Counted from the stretch's first letter, positions 24,092 through 35,548 are shown. The stretch is 64,000 nt of DNA from Irpex lacteus (GCA_001986395.2 MQVO02000051.1:1-64000); one strand, 5' to 3'. Notes: generated from the sequence alone by a model not told the origin. Program-made: numbers and translations.

Positions 24092-25349
24092 ATGGCTACG
24101 ACGGTAGAACACAAGACCAAAAAGCGCAAGCACGCTGCTGCCGAAACTGCAGGGGAACCGTCTACGAAACGATCAAAAACTGCAACGGAGAAGAAAACGA
24201 AACACAAGTCGAAGGACGGGAAGAAGAAGGATGGGAGTGGAAAGCACACGGGTGGACAGTTTAAGGTGGTTAGGTCAACCCTCGCAATCTCTCTACCGCC
24301 GGTGTTTGCGGGCAGGCCGCGCGAAGGCGCAGAGGAAATGCTTGACTCTCTGGTTATGAGGTACGCATCATCTTATATGTACTTTGGCCCTCTGATGATA
24401 AATTTGTAGCCATGTCATCTCAGATATGTCCCTGCATTGCAGGGAGTACTACTCGCACATGATAGCCTGCAATTTCTGAGCTCGTCTGCAACTATCAAAG
24501 GAGATTGCCCGTTCGCCAATTGCACCATTAGTTTCAGTTCTACAGTATGGAGTCCACGAGTGGGCATGAAGCTAGGTGAGGCTTCTTCTAGCTGAATCAG
24601 ACAAGTATCTAACTATGCTTCACGATAGTTGGCAAGGTCAACCTCTGCTCCCCGGATCACGTCTCCCTTCTCGTTCACCGTACCTTCAACGTATCAATAC
24701 CCCGGCACCACATACCTACAGATAATTGGGAGTTCGAATATGGTCCTGCGGAGAACGACCCCGAGTTTGGTGGCGAAACGGCCGACGCGACAGAGGGAGA
24801 TGGTGCGCCGTCGGACGCAGTAGAGAGCAGTGGACGATGGGTGCACAAACTGACTGGCGAGAAGCTAGGCGGGGAGAACGGAAGCCTTGAGTTCACGGTG
24901 ATTGGGTGAGTCGGAATTTTCTCTACACTGTCTTACACTGATAACGTTACATGCATTCCAGGCTGACTATCGCGAACCAAATGTTGTCGCTCGTCGGGTC
25001 AATACAACACGACCCATTCTCACCAGAACATGTTCCCGATCACTCTACTATCACCGTATCCTCAAGAAAACAACCAGCAACACAGCCAGCAGCCACCTCC
25101 GAAACTTTCGACTGGGAAGAAGACGCGAACAGCGACGAGGATGTAGACACCTTCGAGACTTTGGCACGGCTGAACAACGAGGCGGAGGAAGTTGAAGGCG
25201 CCCAGAAAAGTAAGCACAAGAAGGACGACGAGGAAAAGAAGGAGAAGAAGCGGAAGCGAAAGTCGGAAAAGGCGGCAGCGCAGGCAGATGATGGTGCGGA
25301 TGGACAGCCAGAGAAGAAGAGGAAGAAAAAGAAAGATCCATCATCGTAA
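24092..25349 (+). CDS. RPA43: RNA polymerase I subunit RPA43
   Basis: Stalk subunit of RNA polymerase I, pairing with RPA14 and contacting the initiation factor Rrn3; it acts in the nucleolus. The model join(24092-24360, 24424-24575, 24629-24905, 24962-25349) gives 361 residues. A Lys-rich, nuclear-signal-like N-terminus is followed by FKVVRSTLAISLPPVFAGRP and YVPALQGVLLAHDSLQF, the Rpb7-N-like fold. An OB-fold follows (MKLVGKVNLCSPDHVSLLVH) with an acidic insert and a closing strand LEFTVIGLTIA. The tail is Glu/Lys-rich and ends KKRKKKKDPSS. The tail is longer than in yeast, as in many basidiomycetes. The regular intron phases support the model. Confidence 0.85.
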
Positions 25350-25457
25350 GGCGTGCTTGTCTTCTTCTAAGTCCATCTGTTCGTTGCATTGCGTAATAAG
25401 TTTCGGGTTTTTGGCGCACAGTAAAGGTGCTGCAGGATATTGATTTCTACCACAATC

Positions 25458-25928
25458 TCAGCTACAGAATTGAGATATCGTGACGTTGGGGAACTTGTCA
25501 CGACGGGCAAACGCTCTGTTACCGTTGACAAAAGTTGAAACCTCTTCCTTGATCCCCTCTACGTCGTTCAAACGGATGAGACCACCGTCATGTAGTCTCT
25601 CCAACACTCTCCACACCCATGGCGCACACTCTCCGAACTCATCGTTGTTGGGAGGAGGAACAGCGCTGGCGGCTTCACGTAGTTGCTCGATTGCCACGGT
25701 CCCCGCCGACACCTTGACGAGAGAAGTGAGGAACATGTCTCCTTTGATAGGCTGTCGCCTGCATTGATACGCCCATGTTGGCGAGGTTGCACGGTCGATA
25801 CGTATGTGCACGAGCCATCCGGAATCGGCGTGGATCGGTACTAGGAGGCCGATGTGTGGTGCACGAGCTTGAGCGAAACCTGCGATGTAGAGCGAACCGG
25901 CCGTGAAGTTTTCTGGTGCCTCCGCCAT
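25458..25928 (-). CDS. DUF6914-like protein
   Basis: Single-exon gene of 156 residues starting MAEAPENFTAGSLYIAGFAQ. Two features resemble the DUF6914 family, small fungal proteins of unknown function common in Agaricomycetes. One is the strand-like opening with IGLLVPIHADSGWLVHIRID; the other is the later CAPWVWRVLERLHDGGLI, a Cys and Trp in a helix. No signal peptide or membrane segment. A slightly earlier non-ATG extension of the frame exists, but the ATG at 25928 fits the family N-terminus. It is convergent with RPA43. Family assignment is by remembered pattern only. Confidence 0.55.
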   Translation of the reverse strand: MAEAPENFTAGSLYIAGFAQARAPHIGLLVPIHADSGWLVHIRIDRATSPTWAYQCRRQPIKGDMFLTSLVKVSAGTVAIEQLREAASAVPPPNNDEFGECAPWVWRVLERLHDGGLIRLNDVEGIKEEVSTFVNGNRAFARRDKFPNVTISQFCS

Positions 25929-26318
25929 TTTGAGTGAAAACGGAATGAACTTTGACACTACAGCTGTACTAGTATACGTGGACGTGAGATGTTTAGAAAA
26001 TTAGAAGTGTCATGAACTTGGTGGCATAAGTACGTTACATTTGTGTTTAAGACACTGGCTGCGTTTGCCAAGTTCCAAGGCTTTGCGGAGTAAAGAGGAT
26101 AGTGGCGTTGGCGGTGAATTACGACGCTTATCCGCAGGAGAGGGCCAAGTTCAACTTGGGAGGAGTAGTACAAGTCAAATAACCAAATGAGGCAATATCG
26201 CGCCCTCGGTTCCGCAATTCCTTAGCGCCTAACGTGAATGACCCTTGCCTCTCGACGTCCATCTCCTATGAATTGAAATCAGATTCCTCACATAAATTCT
26301 ATGCTCTAACCGCTGGAT

Positions 26319-27763
26319 ATGGCATCTGCTACAGCTTCTACATCTAATGCAGCAGCTCAAGGTCCGTCTGACAGGACTGGGCCCCCTGGCAAACCACCTG
26401 TTGTAGTGCCAGGGACTGGCAACAACATAATCGTTAATTCTTGCCAGGTATCGGATGGTTCGGTTTTATTTGGTTGTCAAAATGCTGAATTATATTTATC
26501 ACTAGCGAGGTAACCCGGTTCTCGAGTGCATCAAAAACGTCGGCAAGGAATTCGGCGATGTTGTCGTCGACTATCAAGTAGGACGTACAACTGGCGTTCT
26601 TTATCTTAGGTACCCCCCAGCCTTCTGCGAAAGGCGTGTATCAAGTGATAAACATTCTTTCTTCAAGTTTGCGATATCACAGGCTTCACCCAGAATATAT
26701 ACATCAGCGAATAGAGCGTCTTGGCTCGGCCTATAATCTTAGAATCCTTCTCATCCTTTGTGATATAGTAAGCAGATTTTACTCCTGTATGGTGCACAAC
26801 TCAGGCATAAATTGGCAGACTGAGCATCAGGACCCCATTCGAGAGTTGACAAAGGTATGCATGAGTTTTATTCTCTGCAACGATTGTGAACTGATTGCAA
26901 CCTGAAGATTTGCCTCATCAACAACATCACTGTCATGGTAGCTTGGAAGTAAGCAAGCAGTTGACCGGATGATTGCTCGCGCAGTATATTAAAAATACTT
27001 CGTGTAGCACCGATGAAGCAGGATACTACCTATCAACCTACAAGCAATTCGAACACAAGCCTCCAGATCTGATCAAAGAACGTGTAGACAAAGATTACTA
27101 CTCGATGCTCCGCACAGCTCTCACCAACATCAACAAAGTCAACAAGACGGACGTAGAGATTCTCCGAACCTCCGTTGGCGTACGTACTCACATGTATCGC
27201 CAACTCCGAGTCGGAATATTCACACGAACAATGCCTTTTTGCAGAGTTTCGCAGACATAGCAAAGGCGACGTCCGACCAGCTGCTTAAACTACCAGGGTT
27301 TGGTCAAGTCAAGGTCAAGAGGCTCAAAGACGCTTTCGAAAAGCCCTTCCGCACCAGCTCAACTAGTGCCGTTCCATTCCAAGGGCAACGTCTCTCCCAA
27401 GCCGACGCCGGACCCTCTGCTTCCACAGTTGGGCCCTCAACCGCGGACAAGGGTAAAGGAAAGGAGAGAGCCACAAACACTGCGAGCGAAATGGCTCCAC
27501 CACCTCGTCCACGAGACCCCAGTCCTGCCTGGGACATCGAACTCGACTTGAACAACTCTCCCTTGCCCGACCCCCAGCTCGTCGCACCGCCCGCTCCTCG
27601 ACCGCCTCAACCAGAGACGAGTCGGAAACGCCCTGCGAGTCCCGTCTGGGACATCGAGCTTGATCTTAATGAGTCTGATGTGGACGAAGAGACTTCGAGG
27701 AAGAGGCATAAGGCTGGCGATATGGACGTTGATGGGGAGTTCCGACCTACGGATTTGTTATGA
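26319..27763 (+). CDS. RAD10: DNA repair endonuclease subunit Rad10/ERCC1
   Basis: Non-catalytic partner of the XPF/Rad1 structure-specific nuclease in nucleotide-excision and crosslink repair. The model join(26319-26447, 26506-26609, 26668-26767, 26819-26854, 26908-26948, 27008-27179, 27245-27763) gives 366 residues. The central domain reads RGNPVLECIKNVGKEFGDVV, then VDYQVGRTTGVLYLSLRYHR and HPEYIHQRI. A tandem helix-hairpin-helix follows (SFADIAKATSDQLLKLPGFG), which binds XPF. Beyond the usual end there is an extra, disordered C-terminal tail of about 130 residues. It carries a duplicated motif, PAWDIELDLN and PVWDIELDLN, and a basic KRHK patch. The intron in exons 5-6 leaves a W-N junction, consistent with the family. 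Confidence 0.9.
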
Positions 27764-28107
27764 TGGGTCAGTTTACATGTTTACGAGTACACTCAATGGT
27801 CCTCATTATATTCCCGCTACACTCAGACGGTCAGACATGAGATCCTGAGCCCCGAGGTTGGACTTGTCTACTCTGCCGATTACTCAGACGAGTGACTGGA
27901 AATGACAGGTTCCGCGGCGGGCACTACGCGTATACAGAACTTTGAGAGTGAAATTAATTCGGAAATCGAAAGACAAATCTACACTTCAATTAAGCTCCTC
28001 GCACACGACGAGTCACCCACAACACACTACCAATACCACTAAGCCAGTCCATAAACTCATAAACTACCAATAACAAAAATCTACTCTTCCTCATTGCTGT
28101 CCTCTCT
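27764..28107. other. Intergenic between convergent RAD10 and CANIN-like genes
   Basis: 3' flanks of two convergent genes. No additional gene seen. Confidence 0.5.
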
Positions 28108-31100
28108 CTAACTCGACGCAGCAGCCCTCAAAACCTGCGTATCCAAGCGTTGAATCGGCCTCGGGAAATAGCCCTTCAGATTCTTCGGTCTCCCGGCAAG
28201 GACAGACCTCAACGCCACGCCTCGTTGGTAGTGTATACGCGACCAACAGTATTGAAGCGAGGCTTTGACTTTGGAGCGGTCGAGGTCGCCTGCGCGTGCG
28301 TCGTCTGCAGGAAAAATAAAGTATCGGTCAGGAGACGAGGGAGGTAGTAAAGGAGAAGGGGAGGAGACGTACTGATCTTGCCGTGCATCTTCTCAAGCAG
28401 CTCGACGATCATCTCAAGCTCCGACTGCGGTCTCTCCTTCTCCTTCTCCGGTGATCCCACCACACTCCCACTCCCACTCCCACTCCCACTGACACTCCTC
28501 ACCAAAGGCTGCACCTTCTCCTCCCTCACATACCCCTCAACATCAAACAACACAACCTCCAACAACTCAACATGACACTCCAACAACTCACAAAAGTCCT
28601 CTCTCTCGGCGTTCTTCATGACATCGAAGATGCTCGCGGGGTGGGTGGTGCTGGGGGAGGGCGTGAGGAGGGCGATTAGGGGGTGCAGTTTCGGGAGGGT
28701 GAAGTATTCTTCTCGCTGTTTATTATGCGTGGTTAGATAGTGTTTGAGAAGGGAGGAGATGAGAGGGGGGAGAGAGAGAGCTTACTTTGGTGGTGGGTAC
28801 GGAGGTACGGAGGAGCAGACTGTACCCGAGCCAGCGTGATATACGCCCGAGCTGGGAGCTCCCTCCGCGGGGTATGGAGAGCATGAAGGACTGGTTCATC
28901 GTACTCCAGCCACTCGCAAGTTTGAGCAGCCTCGCACAGAGGTCCGGTTCCTATACAACGCATTTAATTAGAAGGGGGAGTTAGAAGTGGAGAGAGGAAA
29001 GCGTACTGAGTCCGACGGGATACGCGCCGCCAAGCAATCTACAAGAACAGCTACTTGCGTGCGTAAACTCGGGGAGGTAGACGGGTCGAGTCCAACGAGC
29101 AGGAGCGTGACGATAAGGTTTGGGATGTCGTCTGTTGCGACTGCGTCGTTCCTACAACGCCAACGCCACACCGCGTCAGATACATCATATCGCGGAATGA
29201 AAAATTAGACGGTAGAACTCACTTGACGAACGCCTCGACGATCCGAAGCAGCTTCCCCACCGTATACCCCCTCAACAGCACCGACGGCCTCCTCACACTC
29301 ACCCTCCCATCCACCGCCTTTCCCTTTCCCTTCCCTGTCTCACTCGAACACGCAGCCAAACTCTCCTCCTTCGCGCCCATCGCACGCAAACACTCCACAA
29401 CCAACGTCGACACCTCCACTCCATCCTCTCCAATACTCGCATCAGTACATTTACTTCTACGAGCGATAGACTCTATGACGGCGTGTGCGCGTAGGATGAG
29501 GAGTTCGTGTGTGGATGAGAGCGCGAGGGATGTTAGCCATGGGAGGAGGGAGAGGAGGGTGTGGTGCGGGAGGGGGGTGAATAGTTGTGGGAGGAGGGTG
29601 CGAGCGAGTTTGGTTTCGTCTGGAACCAAGTGATTAGTATGTAGTCGTAAGCGGATACTTTGGACTTACCATCACAAGCGACAGCCCCCCTCAAGAACCT
29701 CACCACCCCACTCCCCTCCTTCCCCTCCCTCTCCAAACCCTCACCAACAACCAACTCCGGCAACCCTCTCTCCCCACCCCCACCTCTCCCACCACTCCCA
29801 CCACTCCCATCCAAACCATCACCCACAGCCGAGAAAGAGGGACTATCATCCCACAGAGAGACACCCCTAACCCTCCTCCTCCTCCTCCTCCCAAGCCAGC
29901 TCTTCCGATCCCTCTCCAATATCCGATGCACGGCTTCTTTCTTCCCTTCGTCGCCTTCTAGGAGTTTGGTTGCTGCTGATACTGCGAAGTGTTCTGTCTC
30001 CTCTTCTTCTTCACCGTCTGCATCCTCTCTTTCATTATCCTCGTCCTCATCTTCAGCTACACCGCCAGAGGAGTGCCCGACATTGTGGCTCCCGAACGTC
30101 TGAGCGACACGCATAGCAGCCTCCTCATCCGCCCACCCCTCTTCTCCCTCCTCACTGTCACTCTCCTCTCCGTCCATCTCCTCTTGCATCCTCCCTTTCC
30201 CCTTCTTCCCCTCCTTACTCCCCCCATTCTTCCCCTCCATTTCTCTTCTCTTGCCTTTACTCCCACTAGCAACACCACTCCTCTGGTGAGAAGAAGCAAG
30301 AACAGCCTCAGCAGCCCTCAACCCCCCCTCCCCACCCCCCCTCCTCTCAGCACTCTTCTTCTCCCTCAACAGCTTATCCAGCGGGTTCACTACCTTCCTA
30401 CTAGGTGCTGGTGCTGCGACGGGGCTCTCCCGTCTGACGACATTTGAACCGGGGGATGAACGGCGGCGGAGGGCGTATCGTTGTGTTTGTGTTTGTGTCG
30501 GTGGCGGTATGTGAGAGGAGGGGGAGGAGGAAGATGTCGACGCGCGAGGCGAAGGCGCCTTCGGGGAGGATACCTTGGCGTGCACGGAAGATCTATAAAC
30601 GCATATAGTCAGTCAACACCCTCCCACCACCAACGAAACAACTCACCCTCTTCCTTTACCCTTCCCATTCGACTTCCAATTAAACATCTCCTCATCGCTA
30701 CTCTCCCCACTACTGAGTTCATGAAAGCTAGGACTAGCAACCTCCTCCTCTTCATCCGAGTCCGCGACGCGAGCAGCATCAGCCTTCATCTTAGCGATCA
30801 CCAGCGCTGTCTTCTCTTCTACCGTCAGGGCTGCCACCCTCGCTTTAGGCGGCTCGTCTGAGGGTGGCGGGGTTGGTGGACGGAAGTCTGGGGTGGGGTC
30901 GTCGAATATTGAGGGGGTTGGGCGGCGAGGTGGTGGGGTCTTTGGGGTGAATGCGGGAGGAGGGAGTGGAAGTGAGGAAGGGGAGGTAGAAGAGGCAAGG
31001 ATGAGGTGGTGTTCGACTTCTCGTTCGGAGATCATTTGGGATACCTCCTCCGTTACGTCCTCCTCCTCCTCGGGCAAGTCGACGTTATCCACATCCATAT

Positions 31101-32397
31101 GCACGTCCCCATCCTCATCTCGCAGCGTCGGAGGGAGAAGAGGTACCGGAGAAGCAGGATCTGAAGTCCAATTCCCCTCAGCAGGCGAACTCGCAGGCGG
31201 CGTCGCTGGCACCTCCACCTCCCTGTCCCTATCCACCTCTACCTCCACCTCCGCATCCACATCCTCTCGCCCTCCTCTCGCACCAGCAACAGAACTCTCC
31301 CGCCTCCACCTATCAACCTCCCCCCTAACAAGCACCGCATCCTTCTCCTTCTCCTTCTTCTTCTTCTTCGTAGGGAGAGTAAGCTCCTGCTCGTCGGACT
31401 GTGAGCTCGGGATGAGCTCCTCTGAGTCGTCTGCGTCGTGCTCGGATGTGGTGGTGTCGAGGCGTATGCGTTTAGAGGATCGGGACGACTTTGAACGTAG
31501 GCTGAGGAGGCTGAGGTTTGTTAGGGGGGATGATGGCGTCGGCAGGGGATTAGCTATAGGAGACGGAGGGGAATCTGGCTGGGCGAGTACACGCGGAACA
31601 CGCGCCCTCGTCCGCTCAACAGGCATCCCCCCCGGCCTCGGGACGTATATCCTCCCATCCCCATCCCCATCCCCATCCCCATCCCCATCCCCATCCCCAT
31701 CCCCATCCCCATCCTCTTCGGAACTCGAGTCCCAGGTACATTTACGTTTGATGGGGCGTGGGGCTTTGGGTAGGTTAAGCCTCGGAGGAGGGGGAGGGTG
31801 GGCAGAGGAGGAGGTGGAGGTGGGACGTTTCTTGATTGTTGTTTTTGCTGTTGAGGGCTCGGCTTTGGGGTTGGGTAAGACTGCGATGGTGCGTGGGGGT
31901 TGTTTCCTGCGAGTGGACGGACCCATGAATGTGGTTGGTTTGGATTTGGATTTGGATTTGGTGGAGGTGGAGGTGGAGGTAGAAGGCTTGGATTTGGACT
32001 TATTCGACGAGTTGACAGACTTGGACTTGGACTTGGACTTGGACGCGCTCCCGCTTGAGATAGATATATGCTCGTTCGTCGACGTCGTGTCCGAGGAGAT
32101 GACAATGGGGTCACTGGTACTGTCCGAGGACAACGAGATGACCTCTTTCTCTTTATCTGCAGCTGGGGGCTTCAAGTTCTTCTCGACTTTGACTGTGCGA
32201 GGCTGCGTCGCTCTAAGAGGCGTCTTGCTCGTTGAGTGCTGCGACGACCTGGTGAGTTGCGACGACGAAGGTCCTGGCTGCGACGACTGTGGTGGTTGGG
32301 ACGGCGAGCTAGGGATCTGCGAACTCGTCCTAACAAAGAAATCAGTTAGTTTCCTGTTGTTGTTGTTTTTGTCTGCGTTCTTGGTTAGTTTCGCCAT
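28108..32397 (-). CDS. CANIN/SLF2-like SMC5/6-associated protein
   Basis: Large, mostly disordered nuclear-type protein. The model complement(join(28108-28304, 28373-28715, 28786-28950, 29007-29151, 29223-29619, 29670-30592, 30647-32397)) gives 1306 residues. Near the N-terminus RKLTDFFVR resembles a PCNA-interacting (PIP-like) box. EVISLSSDS and DPIVISSDT look like SUMO-interacting motifs. A long Ser/Pro/Lys region includes a Gly-Asp hexanucleotide repeat. The folded C-terminal half starts near NPLDKLLREKKSAERRG and contains helical repeats (LPHHTLLSLLPWLTSLALSS). I read this as the CANIN domain, the SMC6/NSE5-interacting module of SLF2/Nse6 proteins. That would place it in SMC5/6 loading at DNA damage. 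The domain call is from memory of the family pattern and is the uncertain part; the exon model is consistent in all phases. Confidence 0.55.
31654..31714. repeat. CCATCC hexanucleotide repeat in coding sequence
   Basis: About ten tandem copies of a six-base unit inside the CANIN-like gene. On the coding (minus) strand they specify alternating Gly-Asp. Being 6n, length changes keep the frame. Confidence 0.9.
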
Positions 32398-32628
32398 TGT
32401 TGGTTCGTGGAGAAGAGATCTGCTGCAAGTGGCAATGGAGAAGCAGACGCGAATTAGTCACAGTGACGACGCGTGAGTGTGACGTGAGTGTGACAGACGC
32501 GAGGTGGGTGATGACCCCGATCACCTTGATCACATCCTGGGGAGCGACGACGAGCTCGCTCTGCACGACGCTGAGGATTATTCCTCTCCATTACCTGGTA
32601 ATTATTCTGGACTCGACTCCTAGATGAC
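32398..32628. promoter_or_regulatory. Divergent promoter, CANIN-like/DUF1746
   Basis: 231 bp between two head-to-head start codons; contains direct GTGACG/GTGTGAC-type elements near 32455-32500. No TATA box is obvious. Confidence 0.4.
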
Positions 32629-33697
32629 ATGCGCTATGCACAACGCCTGCACATCATCCGCTCCGTACGTCCTCCCTCTCCCTCCCTGCCTCTCTCTCCA
32701 CCACTCTCCTCCTCATACTAACACTGACACACCTCCAGCTGGACACGCTCATCTACCAACTCATCGCCGTCTCCTTCCTCCTCTCTCCCTCCCTCATCTC
32801 CTTCGCCATCCGCATCTTCTTCCAATTCCTCTTCACCCGCCCGCGCGACCTCGACCCGAACCGCTCGCTCCGCTTCTGGTGCGCTCTCAACTTGTTCTTC
32901 AACTTCGGGAGTTTGTGGACGCATGCGTGGGAGGGCGCGGCGAGGGGACGGAGTGTTGTTATTGATTTTATCGGACAGTGTGCGTGATTTATCATATTAT
33001 GAGTTTGGTATATTCTAATGCTAAAGTGGTCGCGTGCGTTATGTTATGGTTTGTAGCGGGCACGACATCACGCCTCCACCTCCTCCTCCTGGACATCACA
33101 ATCATATTCCTCAACACCCTCCTCATCTCAATCGCCTACGAGACAACCCTCCACGCCGAAAAAGACTTTTCCTCCCCCGACCCTCTCCTCCCTCTCTCCT
33201 CATCCCCCTCTTCCCCATCCCCCTCTTTCTCCCCACCCACACACTCCCCCTCACCCTCTTTGCCTTCTAGCACCTCTAACACCTTCCCATCCCAATCCAC
33301 CTACCCACCACAACAACCACAACCACCAAAACCGTCCTCACAACCCCCACTCGTAATAGACCTCCACCTAACCCAAATCCTCTCCCGCCTCCGACTCCCC
33401 CCTCCTCCCCCTCCTACATCACTCTCCCAAACAACACGAGACTTGTTGCCGTTGCCGAATACAACAGTAGGAGGGCCGTGGAGAGTTGGGATGAGTCCGT
33501 TTGGGATTATTGGTGGTGGTGTGGGGGGAGGGGTTGGAGGGGCGAGGGTTAGGGCTTTGCAGAGGGCTCGGGTTAGGGCTGCTGCTAGGGCTGCTGGTGG
33601 TAATAATGGTGAGGAGGAGGAAGGGGAGAGAGGTGATAGGAGACAAGGAGAGGGAAGGAGGATCCCTGGGGGGTTGGATGTAGGTGATGGGACTTAA
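32629..33697 (+). CDS. DUF1746 domain membrane protein
   Basis: The model join(32629-32664, 32739-32979, 33057-33697) gives 305 residues. The N-terminus MRYAQRLHIIRSLDTLIYQL is the hallmark start of the fungal DUF1746 family. Hydrophobic segments follow (AVSFLLSPSLISFAIRIFF and LLLLDITIIFLNTLLISIAY), with a WTHAWEGAARGRSVVIDFIG loop between them. The second half is disordered: Pro/Ser-rich, then a short conserved patch VIDLHLTQILSRLRLP, then Gly/Arg-rich to the end. The donor at 32980 was chosen over one two bases upstream because only it restores the frame into the second membrane segment. Function is unknown to me; a membrane location is inferred. Confidence 0.75.
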
Positions 33698-34155
33698 TTG
33701 AATATATGGTGACTATAGGAGGGATGGATGTGTTATGGGGGTTTGCGTGTATATACCGGAATAATTGAGAACTCGAGGTTGGAAGCGGAGAATAATGCTT
33801 GCTACACGGTGACTACACATAGCAGGATGACCAGCGAGGAGGACGATTACTTAAGCTTAAGCTTGAATATATTTGTGGTGACTATACATATGTAGGAGGG
33901 ATGAGTGTTGTATATGTGGGGTTCTCGTGTAAATACTTGTAATGATCATCGCTCTCACCTCAGTACCACAGTCAACCACCTCACGATGCATAACCACAAT
34001 CTGCATGATGTCGGGCTCGGGCTCAAACATGCTGGATACGGTTCTCGAGTCTCGACAAAGACAGACGTTCTCGCAAATTTCAAAACCTAAGAAATAGGGA
34101 GTTATATGCATTATGAGGTTTCCATTCCGAGGTACGAGGTTTATTGGTCACGGGT
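33698..34155. other. Repeat-containing spacer 3' of twin-CX9C copies
   Basis: Contains degenerate repeats. GGTGACTATA-type units recur near 33706, 33806, 33882, 34660 and 34753, and GACYAGCGAGGAGGACGA occurs at about 33830 and 34689. These belong to the segmental duplication described next. No gene seen. Confidence 0.5.
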
Positions 34156-35100
34156 TCACCACTTCCTCTTCATCTACCCACGCACATCAGCATCAACCCA
34201 CTATTACGATAATATAATGCAGAAGCTCACCGCAGTGCGCAGACACGCCCCGAACTTTGCAAACTCCTCCGCACACGCGTCCTTCCGTACGTCCGTGTAT
34301 GTCTTCAATATACATTTCCCGTAGGCGGAGGCTTGAGTTGCACAGGTTGTTGTGCTGTGGAGGGCGAGTCGGCGGAGGGGTTTTGTGGTTGTGGTTGAGG
34401 GGAAAAGGGGGAGTGAGGGGAAGGGGTTTTGTGGTTGTTGTTGTTGTTGTTCGTGGTTGGGTGGTTTTATGGGAGAGGGGGGGTCTTTGGGGTTGTGTAG
34501 CGGGAATTAGAGGAAGACTCGGAGTGGATTGAAGGCGTGACGTTGGGATGTGAAGTGACGCGTTAGAAGTGCTGTCGAGGTTCCGAATACAGCTTCGTCG
34601 TCAGACGATCCCTGGAGCCCGGGGGTTGGATGCGTCTGGAGGATAATACTTGACGTATACGGTGACTACGTATACACATAGTAAGGATGACTAGCGAGGA
34701 GGACGACCCGGGTGGGTTGGATGCGGAGGGTGGTACTTGATTATATTTGTGGTGATTATACATAGTAAGGATGGCTACTCATGCGTTAGGTTCGCGTGTA
34801 TATACTTGGAATAACCATCGCTCTCACCTCATTACAACTACACTACTACGAACGTATTGGTCGGGTCGGTTTACCACTTCCTCTTCATCTACCCACGCAC
34901 ATCAGCATCAACCCACTATTACGATAATATAATGCAGAAGCTCACCGCCGTGCGCAGACACGCCCCAAACCTCTTAAACTCCTCCGCACACGCGTCCTTC
35001 CGTACGTCTGTGTATGTCTTCAATATACATTTCCCGTATGAGGAGGCTTGAGTCGCACACGTCGTTGTGCTGTGGAGGGCGAGGCGGCGGAGGGGTGTGG
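34140..35100. repeat. Segmental duplication carrying a twin-CX9C gene
   Basis: About 245 bp at 34140-34385 are repeated at 34855-35100 with roughly 715 bp offset and high identity. Runs of more than 60 bases around 34160-34230 and 34875-34945 are essentially the same, including the intron. Flanking 3' sequence is also duplicated but more diverged, with indels. Confidence 0.85.
34156..34400 (-). pseudogene. Twin-CX9C gene copy lacking its start
   Basis: Copy of the gene at 34871-35131. The last exon (34156-34173, MKRKW then stop), the 57-nt intron (34174-34230) and the twin-CX9C exon are all preserved. Only a few residues differ: ASAYGK for ASSYGK, and EEFAKFGACLR for EEFKRFGACLR. Upstream of about 34375 the sequence departs from the intact copy. 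It becomes a run of Pro/Thr codons without any in-frame ATG for over 150 bp. It is therefore 5'-truncated unless an upstream exon supplies a start, which I did not find. Confidence 0.6.
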
Positions 35101-35131
35101 TAGCGGAGGCCGTCGATGTTGGGACTGACAT
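34871..35131 (-). CDS. Twin-CX9C mitochondrial protein, NDUFAF8-like
   Basis: Small gene, complement(join(34871-34888, 34946-35131)), 67 residues. Two CX9C motifs are exact: Cys25-Cys35 and Cys48-Cys58, with YGKCILKTYTDVRKDACAEE between and around them. This is the CHCH-type helical hairpin imported through Mia40/Erv1 into the intermembrane space. The spacing, the YGKC motif and the short basic tail MKRKW resemble the complex I assembly factor NDUFAF8 and its fungal relatives. That specific assignment is inferred. The N-terminal 24 residues are Ser/Thr-rich. It is head to head with CSF1, 417 bp apart. Confidence 0.75.
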
Positions 35132-35548
35132 GTATCCTTTAGTGCGAACTCGACTGCAGCTATGAGGTTACTTATGTAGGGGAGCTCTCGGAGGAGTAGT
35201 GAGAGGTTCGAGGTGTGACAGTTGTGTGACGTGACGCACTTGAGTGCTGTCCGAATATGGCTTTGGCGCTTCTCTATCAGCTTTGTGGCGTTTGATCGCG
35301 GTGAACGCCGACAGGGTGGTCATCGGGCGTCCCGTTGAAGAAGTGTCCGTTACACTTGCAGCCACCGCGCTCAAGTACAACTACTGTACTCGCAGGGTCT
35401 TTGACTCGTTATCTTGTTCGAAAGGAGAAGGAGGAAGCACATATGATACCCACGAACTGACTCTACCTGCTACCTCCTGGATCTCACCACCCTCAGTTAA
35501 TAATCTGGACGACTCGCTCAAGGAAGACTCTACTATTAGCTGAACGCG
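35132..35548. promoter_or_regulatory. Divergent promoter region, CX9C gene/CSF1
   Basis: 417 bp between head-to-head start codons. Nothing distinctive beyond its position was recognised. Confidence 0.35.

Noticed and set aside
29660..30447. Plus-strand frames rich in Ser, Pro and Leu
   Set aside because: Shadows of the Lys/Glu/Gly-rich minus-strand CANIN-like exon.
30893..32476. 527-codon plus-strand open frame
   Set aside because: It lies exactly antisense to the CANIN-like coding exon. It consists of low-complexity Ser/Leu-Asp/Gly runs caused by codon bias and repeats on the other strand, with no domain.
34871..35131. Plus-strand frame of 64 codons over the CX9C gene
   Set aside because: The minus strand has exact twin CX9C motifs and a clean intron; the plus frame is its shadow.
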